From Halopenitus persicus (GTDB lineage Archaea; Halobacteriota; Halobacteria; Halobacteriales; Haloferacaceae): a stretch of 64,000 bases of DNA. The position numbers were made by a program, and so were the translations under genes. Where the stretch lies: contig NZ_AP017558.1 in NCBI RefSeq assembly GCF_002355635.1, forward strand, positions 2,542,001-2,606,000. The letters are read 5' to 3'. The notes beneath the pieces are model-generated. The model was given only the letters and a program-made list of their open reading frames with translations. It ran no database searches and was not told where the DNA came from. Positions within the stretch are counted from its first letter, which is position 1. Each line of letters opens with the position of its first letter. Shown piece by piece: positions 49,145-57,109 of the stretch.

Positions 49145-49903
49145 GTGACTGAGACCACGTCGTCCGACGATGGCCCCGATCCGACCGACCTCCGGTGGGT
49201 CGGCCCCGCGACGGCGGCCGAGCTCGACGCGGCCGGGATCGACGCTGCCGACATCACCGACAAGCGCGTGTCCTACCGGCTGCTCGTCGATGCCGGAGTC
49301 AATCCCGGCGTCGCCGCCAAGATCCGCCGCGAGCACTCGCTGTCGTGGTCCTTCGAGGCGGGCGAGGGCCTCGAGAGCCGGTCGGCGCAGGTCCGCGGAC
49401 TCGGTCGCGAGGAGGCCGACTGGATCGCGGCCTCCGCCGGCGATTGGGCCGATAGTAGGGTCACGGGCGGGAACGGTGCCGAACACGCAACCCACGGCAC
49501 CGACGATGCTGGTGGCACCGACGGCACCGAGGGAAGCGACGCGACCGAACCGACCGACGCGACCGACGACGCGTGGTCCCCCGGCGATTGGCCCCGGATC
49601 GACGGGCAGGACGCCGACCGATCCGGCGTGACGGATCCGGACACCGGACGAACGGAGGCGGAGGCCGACGGCAGCGGCGACCCCGAACTGGCGGAGGCGG
49701 CCTGGCGCAAGCGGTCCCGTCCCACGCCAGTCACCGATCTCGAGGCCGTCGACCCGGCGGGCGCCGACCTGCTGTCCGAGGCCGGGATCACGTCGGTTCG
49801 GAGCCTCGCGACGGCGGACCCGGAACACGTGGCGGACGTGTTGGACGTCGACGCCGATCGGGTGAGCGGCTGGCACGAGGCGGCGCGGGCGGCAAGCGAC
49901 TGA
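49145..49903 (+). CDS. helix-hairpin-helix protein with two HhH modules and an acidic linker
   Basis: The 252-residue protein starts with GTG (49145). Residues 10-70 ([35 protein letters not shown]) and 200-250 ([38 protein letters not shown]) are HhH-like DNA-binding or DUF7409-type modules. Between them lies a Thr/Asp/Gly-rich disordered linker of about 100 residues. A role in DNA or RNA metabolism is likely by fold; the partner is unknown. It is divergent from the unknown gene at 48490. Confidence 0.7.
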   Translation: MTETTSSDDGPDPTDLRWVGPATAAELDAAGIDAADITDKRVSYRLLVDAGVNPGVAAKIRREHSLSWSFEAGEGLESRSAQVRGLGREEADWIAASAGDWADSRVTGGNGAEHATHGTDDAGGTDGTEGSDATEPTDATDDAWSPGDWPRIDGQDADRSGVTDPDTGRTEAEADGSGDPELAEAAWRKRSRPTPVTDLEAVDPAGADLLSEAGITSVRSLATADPEHVADVLDVDADRVSGWHEAARAASD

Positions 49904-50025
49904 GACGTCGGCCGTGGACGGTGGGCGACTGGGACGCCGTGGGCGCGACCACGCCGAACCCACCACGATCGCCGCGAGCGACGGTACCGTAGTGTTTTTG
50001 ATGACGGTTGCCGGACGTGTATACG

Positions 50026-50844
50026 ATGATTCACGACGCCGACGACGCCATCACGCGAGACGGCAAGCTCCTGATCCTGGCGTACGACCACGGGCTCGAA
50101 CACGGTCCGGTCGACTTCGAGCCGAACCCGGAAACCGCCGATCCGGAGCGCGTCTTCGAGCTGGCGACCCACGACGCGGTGACCGCGCTGGCCGTCCAGA
50201 AGGGTGTCGCGGAGGCGTATTACCCCGACTACGACGATGCCGTCACCCTCCTGTTGAAGCTCAACGGCACCTCGAACCTCTGGATGGGCGAGCCCGACTC
50301 CGCCGTCAACTGCTCGGTGGAGTACGCCGCCGATCTGGGCGCCGACGCGATCGGCTTTACCCTCTACGGGGGCTCGAACCACGAGATCGAGATGGCCGAG
50401 GAGTTCCGCGACGCACAGGAGGACGCCCGCGAGCACGACATGGGCGTCGTGATGTGGTCGTATCCGCGCGGCCAGGGGCTGAAGAACGACACGAGCTCGG
50501 ACACGATCGCCTACGCGGCCCGTCAGGGCCTCGAGCTCGGCGCGGACGTCGCGAAGGTGAAATACCCCGGTTCCGCCGCGGCGATGGCCGAGGCCGTCCG
50601 GATGGCGGGGCCGACGAAGGTCGTGATGTCGGGCGGCTCGAAGACCGACGACCTCTCGTTCCTCGAGACGGTCGAGTCGGCGATCGACGCCGGCGCGAAG
50701 GGACTGGCGGTCGGCCGGAACGTCTTCCAGCGGGAGAACCCGACCCAACTCCTCGACGCGCTCGAGGGCGTCATCTTCGAGGAGCTCCCGGCGGCGGAGG
50801 CGCTCGAACGGGCCGGCGGGGACCCGGAGACCGCGGCCGAGTGA
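50026..50844 (+). CDS. class I fructose-bisphosphate aldolase (archaeal DhnA type)
   Basis: The 272-residue (beta/alpha)8 Schiff-base aldolase has [10 protein letters not shown] (19-28), the lysine region [10 protein letters not shown] (173-182) and VVMSGGSKT (199-207) for phosphate binding. It cleaves or forms fructose 1,6-bisphosphate. Haloarchaea use it mainly for gluconeogenesis and hexose breakdown. ATG 50026 is preferred over the in-frame TTG (50008) and GTG (50017) as it matches the family N-terminus. Its stop overlaps the phosphatase start (TGATG), so the pair is cotranslated. Confidence 0.9.
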   Translation: MIHDADDAITRDGKLLILAYDHGLEHGPVDFEPNPETADPERVFELATHDAVTALAVQKGVAEAYYPDYDDAVTLLLKLNGTSNLWMGEPDSAVNCSVEYAADLGADAIGFTLYGGSNHEIEMAEEFRDAQEDAREHDMGVVMWSYPRGQGLKNDTSSDTIAYAARQGLELGADVAKVKYPGSAAAMAEAVRMAGPTKVVMSGGSKTDDLSFLETVESAIDAGAKGLAVGRNVFQRENPTQLLDALEGVIFEELPAAEALERAGGDPETAAE

Positions 50845-51821
50845 TGACGGACGACGACTCCGCAGGTGACGACTCCGCAGGCGACGACTCCGCAGGCGAC
50901 GGTTTCGTGGATGATCGCGTCGCCACCGACGGCAGGACGGGCGAGGGCGGCGCGACCGACCGCTCCGTCCGTGACGTCGTCGAGTCGGTGTTCGACGCGG
51001 TCGCCGAGGCGGCCCCGGAGATCCGCCGCTCGCTGCCGGGTCGACGCGTCGAGAGCGGGACGGCCAACCCCTCCGGCGAGACCGTGATGGCCGCGGACGT
51101 CTACGCCGACGAGCTGCTGGCCGACCGGATCGGCGCGGTCGACGGCGTCGGCGAGTTCGCCAGCGAGGAGCGGGAGTCGGCCGCGGACGTCGGGACCGGC
51201 CTCGCGGTCGCGATCGACCCCCTCGACGGCTCCTCGAACCTCCGGTCGAACAACGCGATGGGGACCGTCGTCGGAGTCTACGACGCCCCGCTTCCCGCCT
51301 CGGGTCGGGACCTGGTTGGGGCGGGATACGTCCTCTACGGACCGATCACCACGATGGTCGTCGCGACCGAGGACGGCGTCCGCGAGGAGGTCGTCGAACC
51401 GGACGACGCCGGCGTTTCCCGGACGGTCGTCGAGGAGTCGGTCGAGCTGCCCGCGGACCCGACCGTCTACGGGTTCGGCGGACGCGTCCCCGACTGGCCG
51501 CCCGCCTTCGAGTCGTACGCCCGCGAGATCGAGGCGGAGCTCAAGCTCCGGTACGGCGGCGCGATGGTCGGCGACGTCAACCAGGTGCTCACCTACGGCG
51601 GGGTGTTCGCCTATCCCGCCCTGCAGAGCGCTCCGAACGGGAAGCTTCGACTCCAGTTCGAGGCGAACCCGATAGCCTACATCGTCGAGCAGGCCGGCGG
51701 TTCCGGATCGGACGGGGAGCGGGACGTCCTCGACGTCACGCCCGAGAACCTCCACCAGCGAGTGCCGCTCCACGTCGGCTCCACACCCCTGATCGACCGG
51801 CTCGAGGACGCGCTGGCGTAG
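50844..51821 (+). CDS. fbp: fructose-1,6-bisphosphatase class I
   Basis: The 325-residue metal-dependent sugar phosphatase has the FBPase/IMPase signature [11 protein letters not shown], the Glu motif FASEERES and a C-terminal [19 protein letters not shown]. It dephosphorylates fructose 1,6-bisphosphate, the committed step of gluconeogenesis, consistent with coupling to the aldolase. The first 40 residues are acidic and contain a threefold 15-bp in-frame repeat (DDSAG). The stop codon lies in a 16-bp tandem duplication (51807-51838). Confidence 0.9.
   Translation: MTDDDSAGDDSAGDDSAGDGFVDDRVATDGRTGEGGATDRSVRDVVESVFDAVAEAAPEIRRSLPGRRVESGTANPSGETVMAADVYADELLADRIGAVDGVGEFASEERESAADVGTGLAVAIDPLDGSSNLRSNNAMGTVVGVYDAPLPASGRDLVGAGYVLYGPITTMVVATEDGVREEVVEPDDAGVSRTVVEESVELPADPTVYGFGGRVPDWPPAFESYAREIEAELKLRYGGAMVGDVNQVLTYGGVFAYPALQSAPNGKLRLQFEANPIAYIVEQAGGSGSDGERDVLDVTPENLHQRVPLHVGSTPLIDRLEDALA
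50853..50897. repeat. 15-bp in-frame tandem repeat, 3 copies, at the 5' end of fbp
   Basis: Units at 50853, 50868 and 50883 encode Asp-Asp-Ser-Ala-Gly three times in the disordered N-terminus. Confidence 0.93.
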
Positions 51822-51838
51822 GGACGCGCTGGCGTAGG
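51807..51838. repeat. 16-bp tandem repeat spanning the fbp stop codon
   Basis: Two perfect copies of gacgcgctggcgtagg lie at 51807-51822 and 51823-51838. The first includes the TAG stop (51819-51821), so the last codons and stop are duplicated downstream. Confidence 0.94.
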
Positions 51839-51967
51839 GCGCGCTTCGGGATGGGAGGCTGTCGGAGGGACGCGCCCCGCGGCGTCGGCTGAGGTTCGGG
51901 TCGGTCCCGTCGTCGTTCCTCCTCGCTCGCCGAGAAGCCTTATTACCGCCCGGACGATGGGTCCGGT

Positions 51968-52708
51968 ATGTTCCGCGGGGAGGACCGGGGGGTCAGCGAG
52001 GTGCTCGGGTTCGTGCTCGTCTTCTCGCTGATCGTTGCCTCGGTCGGGATCGTCTTTACCGCCGGCCTGAGCGGCCTCCAGGACGTACGCGATGCCGAGC
52101 GCGTCACCAACGGCGAGCGCGCCCTCGACGTCCTCGCGGAGAACTACGACGACGTCCTGACCGGCGCGCCATCGCGTGCGACGCAGATCCGGCTTGCGGA
52201 CGCCAGCCTGCGGATCGGCGATCCGGTCACGTTCCAGCTGGAATCCCGGACCGCCCCGTTGACCGTGTCCCGGATCACGTTCGCCGTCGACGACGAGGCG
52301 GTCCACTTCGTCGGCGGCGCCCTCATTCGCGAGAGTCCCGGCGGCGCCGTGATGCTACGCGAGCCGAGCGTCGTCAGCGGCCCGGAGACGATCGTCCATC
52401 GAACGCGGCTTCGAACCGGCGACGTTCCCGCGGCGGTCGGCGGCGGAGACCGGACGGTACAGGTGCGACTGGTGCGTCGCGGTCAGCCGAGCGTCCGCGT
52501 CGTCCACGACCCGACGAGCGTGACCCACAACGTCACCACGGAGGCGACCACGATCGGCGCGTGGCGTCGCCACTACGAATCACGAGGCGGGTCGTGTGAC
52601 GTGACCGAGGACGTCGACGGAGAGGGACGGGACCGTCTCTCGTGTACGTTCACGGGCGTCGAGGAGCTTCGGATCGTGGACCACGACGTCGCGGTCGCCG
52701 TCGAGTGA
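51968..52708 (+). CDS. type IV pilin-like / DUF7289-type envelope protein
   Basis: The 246-residue protein has a class III-type N-terminus: charged FRGEDRGVSEV followed by a hydrophobic helix GFVLVFSLIVASVGIVFTAGL, as in archaeal pilins and minor pilins processed by PibD. The rest is beta-rich and extracellular in prediction, with a C-terminal pair of cysteines (GSCDV, LSCTF). It lies on the opposite strand to the pil operon and converges with it. Probably a minor pilin or pseudopilin; its processing site is not certain. Confidence 0.75.
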   Translation: MFRGEDRGVSEVLGFVLVFSLIVASVGIVFTAGLSGLQDVRDAERVTNGERALDVLAENYDDVLTGAPSRATQIRLADASLRIGDPVTFQLESRTAPLTVSRITFAVDDEAVHFVGGALIRESPGGAVMLREPSVVSGPETIVHRTRLRTGDVPAAVGGGDRTVQVRLVRRGQPSVRVVHDPTSVTHNVTTEATTIGAWRRHYESRGGSCDVTEDVDGEGRDRLSCTFTGVEELRIVDHDVAVAVE

Positions 52709-52742
52709 GCAAGCACACTCGACGGCGACCTCGTTTTCGGCC

Positions 52743-52800
52743 ACTCGACGGCCCCGTTTTCAGGCGAACTCGACGGCCCCGTTTTCAGGCGAACTCGACG
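52743..52800. repeat. 25-bp tandem repeat spanning the stop codon of the 52785 gene
   Basis: Two perfect 25-bp copies lie at 52743-52767 and 52768-52792, plus a partial. The gene-proximal copy holds the stop (52785-52787, minus strand), and the distal copy duplicates it. Confidence 0.93.
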
Positions 52801-54272
52801 ATGACTCCGTTCTCGGTGACGTGGAGATAGGTGATGTACCGGCCCTCGCCGCTCGCGTCGTATCTGAGGGTCAACGAGGAGGAGCCGGGGTCGAGCTGGT
52901 TGCCCTGGCCTTCCCCTCCGGTGGCGTACTCGACTTCGAGGTCGAAGGTCGGGCCGAGCTGCGCGGCGTAGTAGCTGACGGGCTCCACCACGGCGATCGA
53001 TTGGCCGTCGTCTCGCGACACGTCGTTGCCGTCCGTGCCCACGATCGTCGCGGTGTCGTTCACGTTCTCCCAGTCGTAGACGGCGTCCTCGACGTCGCCG
53101 GTGCCGGTGTCGTAGGTGAACTCCTCCGTGCTTGCGAAATCGACCGTCAGGTCGCCGTCGCCGCTACAGTCGGCGAACTCGTTGCCCGTCTCGGTGCCGG
53201 TCGAATCGAGGAGCCGCCAGTGATGGGTGTCGGTCCCGTTGCCGTAGAGGATATGCGTATCGAAGGTCGCCTCGCAGACGGGCGTCCCTGCACCCTGCCC
53301 GTTGTCGAACTCGAGCAGGGCTTCGAATCGCCGGTCGCCGTTCTCGGCGTGGAAGCTGACCCACGCGTTGTTCGGATTGGAGATCGACAGCTCCGTCGAG
53401 AAGTCCTCGAGGGCACCCTCGCCGGCCAGTCCCCGAACCGGGACCGACCCGCCGTCGCCGGGCCACTCGAAGACCCCGCCGCCGCCGATCGACTCGAGCT
53501 CGAGGAAGACGGTGCGGCTCGTGTCGACGTCGTCGGTGACGTCAGCGGGGAGATCGGCGGGACTGACGACGCTTCCGGTCGTTCGGCGCTCGAAGTACTC
53601 TCGCCAGCCGTCGTGGTAGTCGCTCTCGACGGCGACGACGACGGAGCCGTTCGTGACGGGGTTGGTGGAGTCCGGATCGTTCGGGTCCGGGAACACCCGC
53701 GTCGTTCCGTTGTCGGTCAGTCGAACCCGCGAGGGGCCGCCGCTCGCCACCGTCTCGCCGGCGGTTACCGAGACGATCGGGAGAGTCAACGTGGCCCCAC
53801 GGTAGTGGAACTGTGGCGGGGAGACCATCCGGGCCGCGTCGCCGTCGGTCCGCCAGACGCCGCCTCCCTGGAAGGCGACGGTGTCGTCACCGTTCCGGTA
53901 GGTCACCGATCCGAGGGACCCGTCCGCGAGCCGCTCGGCCGCTCCCGCCCCGCTTGCGTTCACGTGCCACACCTGCATCCGGCCGGCGTCCTCCACGACC
54001 GTCATCGTTCCCGCCGAATCGCCGGTGGCCATCGTCTGGGTTTCCGTTTCGCCGAGGGCGACCAGCGACGCCTGTGAGGCGAACTTGGTCATCACGTGTT
54101 CGCTGCGCTCGACGTCGGCGGTTTGCTGGATGTCCGCGATCGCGGTCGACCCGAACGTGACCACGGCCAGCGTCCCGACGAGGGTGATCCCGATCAGGAG
54201 CACGACGCCGATCGGCGCGGTGGCCGCTCGGTCCGTTTTCTCCCCTCCACGGATCCCCCCGACGTCCAACAT
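52785..54272 (-). CDS. large pilus-operon envelope protein with one N-terminal helix (DUF7289-like)
   Basis: The 495-residue protein has one N-terminal transmembrane segment (PIGVVLLIGITLVGTLAVVTFG, 20-41) and a large, acidic, beta-rich exterior with two conserved cysteines (TPVCEA, FADCSG). It is last in the pilB operon direction. Such proteins are regularly encoded with haloarchaeal PilB/PilC and are probably pseudopilins or adhesin-like components. The gap to the previous gene is about 100 nt, so a separate promoter is possible. Confidence 0.75.
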   Translation of the reverse strand: MLDVGGIRGGEKTDRAATAPIGVVLLIGITLVGTLAVVTFGSTAIADIQQTADVERSEHVMTKFASQASLVALGETETQTMATGDSAGTMTVVEDAGRMQVWHVNASGAGAAERLADGSLGSVTYRNGDDTVAFQGGGVWRTDGDAARMVSPPQFHYRGATLTLPIVSVTAGETVASGGPSRVRLTDNGTTRVFPDPNDPDSTNPVTNGSVVVAVESDYHDGWREYFERRTTGSVVSPADLPADVTDDVDTSRTVFLELESIGGGGVFEWPGDGGSVPVRGLAGEGALEDFSTELSISNPNNAWVSFHAENGDRRFEALLEFDNGQGAGTPVCEATFDTHILYGNGTDTHHWRLLDSTGTETGNEFADCSGDGDLTVDFASTEEFTYDTGTGDVEDAVYDWENVNDTATIVGTDGNDVSRDDGQSIAVVEPVSYYAAQLGPTFDLEVEYATGGEGQGNQLDPGSSSLTLRYDASGEGRYITYLHVTENGVIVEFA

Positions 54273-54373
54273 ACGGGCGCCGATACGCCGTGACCGTCCT
54301 TAAGGGTACGCACGAAGGGATGGCGCGTTGAAACGTCCCTGGTAGCCCGTCCGATTCCGGGACGCCGGACGAA

Positions 54374-54871
54374 CTACCCGATCGTCCCGCGCTCGAGCTG
54401 GAGTTCACCGCTCCCGTCGCCGTACCGAATCACGATCGGGCCGCCGGCGACGGAGGCGTCGCTGACGGGTGTGTGCGTCACGACTCGGGTCGTGTACGTC
54501 GCCGATCCGTCAGTGTTTTCGAGGTGTATCGTCGCGGTGTACGGCGGATCGCCGCCCGCCGATCCCGTCACGCGGATGGTGTATCCCCCGCCGGCCATCC
54601 GCGACCGGAGCGGAACGGCCACCTCGACCGTCGGTGGTGCGGACGCTCCCGCGGCTTCGACCAGGCGATCGGCGTCGGCGTAGCCCGTGGCCACCCGCTC
54701 GCCGGCCACCTCGAAGCCGGTCGTTGCCGCGGCGGTCTGCTGGTCGTCGAGCACGTTCCCGCCGGCCACGAACAGCCCCGAGACGAGCAACGAGGCGATG
54801 ACCAACCCGAGGACGTAGCCCACCACGGTCGAGACGGCCCGCTCGTCGCCGGCGAGTCGATTACGCGTCAT
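54374..54871 (-). CDS. pilin-like protein (DUF7266-type)
   Basis: The 165-residue protein has the N-terminus LAGDERAVSTVVGYVLGLVIASLLVSGLFVAGG in two parts: an acidic/basic head ending DERAVS, then the hydrophobic helix. This is the archaeal type IV pilin pattern (RAVS-type cleavage context). The remainder is a small beta domain. It overlaps the upstream gene by 11 bp, so it is cotranslated with the envelope proteins of the pilus operon. Confidence 0.75.
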   Translation of the reverse strand: MTRNRLAGDERAVSTVVGYVLGLVIASLLVSGLFVAGGNVLDDQQTAAATTGFEVAGERVATGYADADRLVEAAGASAPPTVEVAVPLRSRMAGGGYTIRVTGSAGGDPPYTATIHLENTDGSATYTTRVVTHTPVSDASVAGGPIVIRYGDGSGELQLERGTIG

Positions 54872-55922
54872 CGTAGGCTGCCTCCTCCGGAGCGATGCGG
54901 ATCGGCGCCTCGTACCGGACGTCCTCGGACCGGTAGCGAACGTCGTAACTCACGTCGTAGACGACCGCCTCGACGGTCGGATCCCCGTCAGCAGGGTCCG
55001 TCGGATCGTCGTAGGCGTCGCTCGGCGTGCTGTCGATCGATCCGGCCGGTTCGTTGACGACGAGCCGGTAGGACCCCTCCACTGCGTCGCCGTTCCGGTA
55101 GGCGATCGAATGGCCCGGTCCAAGCGCCGCGAAGAACGAGGCGTCGAAGGCGGTCGTGGTATCGGGTGCATCGCCGGGTGCGACGGTCCCGTCGGTCACG
55201 TCGACGACGATCGTTCCCGAGGCGACGCAGACCGGGTCGGAGAGATCGTCGTCGTCGATCGTGCCGTCGCCGTCGATCTCCCGTCCGACGAGACAGCTCT
55301 CCGAGCCGTCCTCGTACAGGTGGAGCGCGTGTGCGTCCCCGAACGTGACGAAGAACGAGTCGGTGACGTTGGCCGGGTCGCCGGCGGGGTCGATCGCCGC
55401 GCTCGGGTCGCCCTCGATCGTGTAGTTGCGCACGCGGATTGACTCCGCAAGCGTCCAGTCGTGTCGCGAAACGTTCCCGGCGGGATGGAAGTGGTCGTCC
55501 GTGCCGGCCGTCTCGTCGCTGATCCGGGACCCGTCAGTCGGGGTCACGTTTTCGACGGTCGTCACGTGCCCCCGTCTCGCCGCGTGCTGCGTGGACGCGT
55601 TCTCCCAGGCGGCGAGGCCGTTCTCGACGGTCGCGCTCAGGGTTGCGTGGTCGGCGGTGCCGTCGTGATCGTTCGCCGACGCCAGGAGGGCCGCGCCGAC
55701 GTCGGCGGCCGCCCCGTGGTATTCGATCGTGACGTCGGCGTCGGCGCCGGCGTCGCGGGTCGCGAGGGTTCCCGAGTAGATGACGCTGTTCAAAAGCCCC
55801 GCCAGCGTGACGAAGAGGACGGCGAGGACGATCGCGGCGACGAGGAACAGCTGGGCGCGATCCCGCCGTCCCCTGGGCGTCGAGGCTTCGCTTCCCTCCG
55901 GATCCGGGGTCACATCCGCCAT
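54861..55922 (-). CDS. pilus-operon envelope protein (DUF7261-type)
   Basis: The 353-residue protein has one N-terminal transmembrane helix (AQLFLVAAIVLAVLFVTLAG, 23-42) after a charged head with RDRAQ, then a long acidic extracellular region with two cysteines (ESCLVG, PVCVA). It overlaps both neighbours (13 bp upstream, 11 bp downstream). A pseudopilin-like component of the PilBC machine is inferred from position and topology. Confidence 0.72.
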   Translation of the reverse strand: MADVTPDPEGSEASTPRGRRDRAQLFLVAAIVLAVLFVTLAGLLNSVIYSGTLATRDAGADADVTIEYHGAAADVGAALLASANDHDGTADHATLSATVENGLAAWENASTQHAARRGHVTTVENVTPTDGSRISDETAGTDDHFHPAGNVSRHDWTLAESIRVRNYTIEGDPSAAIDPAGDPANVTDSFFVTFGDAHALHLYEDGSESCLVGREIDGDGTIDDDDLSDPVCVASGTIVVDVTDGTVAPGDAPDTTTAFDASFFAALGPGHSIAYRNGDAVEGSYRLVVNEPAGSIDSTPSDAYDDPTDPADGDPTVEAVVYDVSYDVRYRSEDVRYEAPIRIAPEEAAYDDA

Positions 55923-56542
55923 ACCGTCACCTCCACCTCGACGACGTTGAACACCGGCGAGTTCGTGCCGTCGACGTCACGGTCGACGAAGTAGGTCCCG
56001 TTGCTCGCGGCCTCCGCGACCGTCTCGTCGGTTGGCGTCCCATCGGAACCGAGGATCGCGTCGGCCTCGAACAGCGTCACCCGGTGGGTCGCGGTCGCGG
56101 CGTGGTCGCTCGGCGTCCCCAGCTCGATGAGCGGCTGACGCCGCCGGTCCCCGTCACGGAGATAGTAGAGATCCACGTTGACCGCGGTCCCGCGTTCGAG
56201 GAACGTCTCCGAGAGTGCGGGCCCGAACGCCGGAGCGTCCGGACCGGTCGGGAGCGTCCCGTCGTACTGTCCCCTGCCTCCGGTCGCGCCGTGGAACCCG
56301 TCGTCCTCGGCGGAGGTGTTGTAGTACAGCAGGGTTCGTTTGAGGCTCCCGTTCTCGGCCTCGCCCGCGAGCAGTCCCTGCGCCAGCTCGGCCTGCTGGG
56401 TCTCGATGTGTTGATTCGAGGTGCTGCCCGACAGCGGCGTCACCGCCGTCACCTGCAGTGCGAACAGAATCGCCGAGAGCAACACGATCGCGGCCGCGAC
56501 CGCCTCGAGTGTGTGTGCCTGTCCGCGCGAGTCGCGAGCCAT
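55910..56542 (-). CDS. pilus-operon pseudopilin-like protein (DUF7288-type)
   Basis: The 210-residue protein begins MARDSRGQAHTLEAVAAAIVL, where GQAHTLE-AVAAAIVLLSAILFA resembles the glycine/Glu+5 prepilin pattern with a hydrophobic helix from about 13. The rest is beta-rich. It starts one base before the stop of the upstream gene and overlaps the next, so it is firmly within the operon. Confidence 0.75.
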   Translation of the reverse strand: MARDSRGQAHTLEAVAAAIVLLSAILFALQVTAVTPLSGSTSNQHIETQQAELAQGLLAGEAENGSLKRTLLYYNTSAEDDGFHGATGGRGQYDGTLPTGPDAPAFGPALSETFLERGTAVNVDLYYLRDGDRRRQPLIELGTPSDHAATATHRVTLFEADAILGSDGTPTDETVAEAASNGTYFVDRDVDGTNSPVFNVVEVEVTVWRM

Positions 56543-56543
56543 C

Positions 56544-57104
56544 TCACCACACCCTCACGACCAGCCGGTAGGTTCGCCGCTGGCCGGATCCGTCCTCGAG
56601 CAGGACGATCCGGCGTGCAACGGTCACCGTGTCGCCCCCGTCGGGGACAGGTCCGGCGGCCGGCGTAACGGGCGTACCCCCGTAGGACAGGGACGGCGGG
56701 GATCCGCCGACTGATCGGGCCTCGATCGTCACGTTCACCGCGTGGTCGGTCGCGAGCGCCTCGGCGGGCGTCGTGGCTCCCTCGTCGAATCGACAGTCGT
56801 CGCCCGTCGGGGCGTCCTGGTGCAGCTGCCGGAAGAACGCGGCCGTGCACGTTTCGTTCAGCCGATTGCCGTCGACCGGATGCCCGAGCACGTCGCCGGA
56901 CAGCGAGTCGGCGAACCGGTCGGCGGCCTGGGTCGGATCGACGTCCTCGAAGGGCGCCATCATTCCCGGCAGGAAGGCGACGACGAACGCCACGACGATG
57001 AGGAAGGTGCTCGCACCGATCGCGAAATCGAGCGTGGTCTGTGCGCGTCGGCCGGTCGGTGGGGATGCGCGTCGGCCGGTCGGTGGGGATGCGCGTTGCT
57101 TCAT
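56544..57104 (-). CDS. pilus-operon pseudopilin-like protein (DUF7287-type)
   Basis: The 186-residue protein has a basic head built from a 24-bp tandem duplication (RASPPTGR twice), then RRAQTTLDFAIGASTFLIVVAFVVAFLPG: a Gln-Thr-Thr-Leu-Asp-Phe motif before the hydrophobic helix, reminiscent of TadE-like proteins. Two cysteines (ETCTAAF, DDCRFDE) may pair outside. It begins 5 nt after pilC. Confidence 0.75.
   Translation of the reverse strand: MKQRASPPTGRRASPPTGRRAQTTLDFAIGASTFLIVVAFVVAFLPGMMAPFEDVDPTQAADRFADSLSGDVLGHPVDGNRLNETCTAAFFRQLHQDAPTGDDCRFDEGATTPAEALATDHAVNVTIEARSVGGSPPSLSYGGTPVTPAAGPVPDGGDTVTVARRIVLLEDGSGQRRTYRLVVRVW
57043..57096. repeat. 24-bp in-frame tandem duplication at the 5' end of the DUF7287-type gene
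   Basis: Perfect 24-bp units lie at 57043-57066 and 57067-57090, followed by a 6-bp partial. They encode the repeated RASPPTGR head. Confidence 0.93.
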
Positions 57105-57109
57105 CCGTG

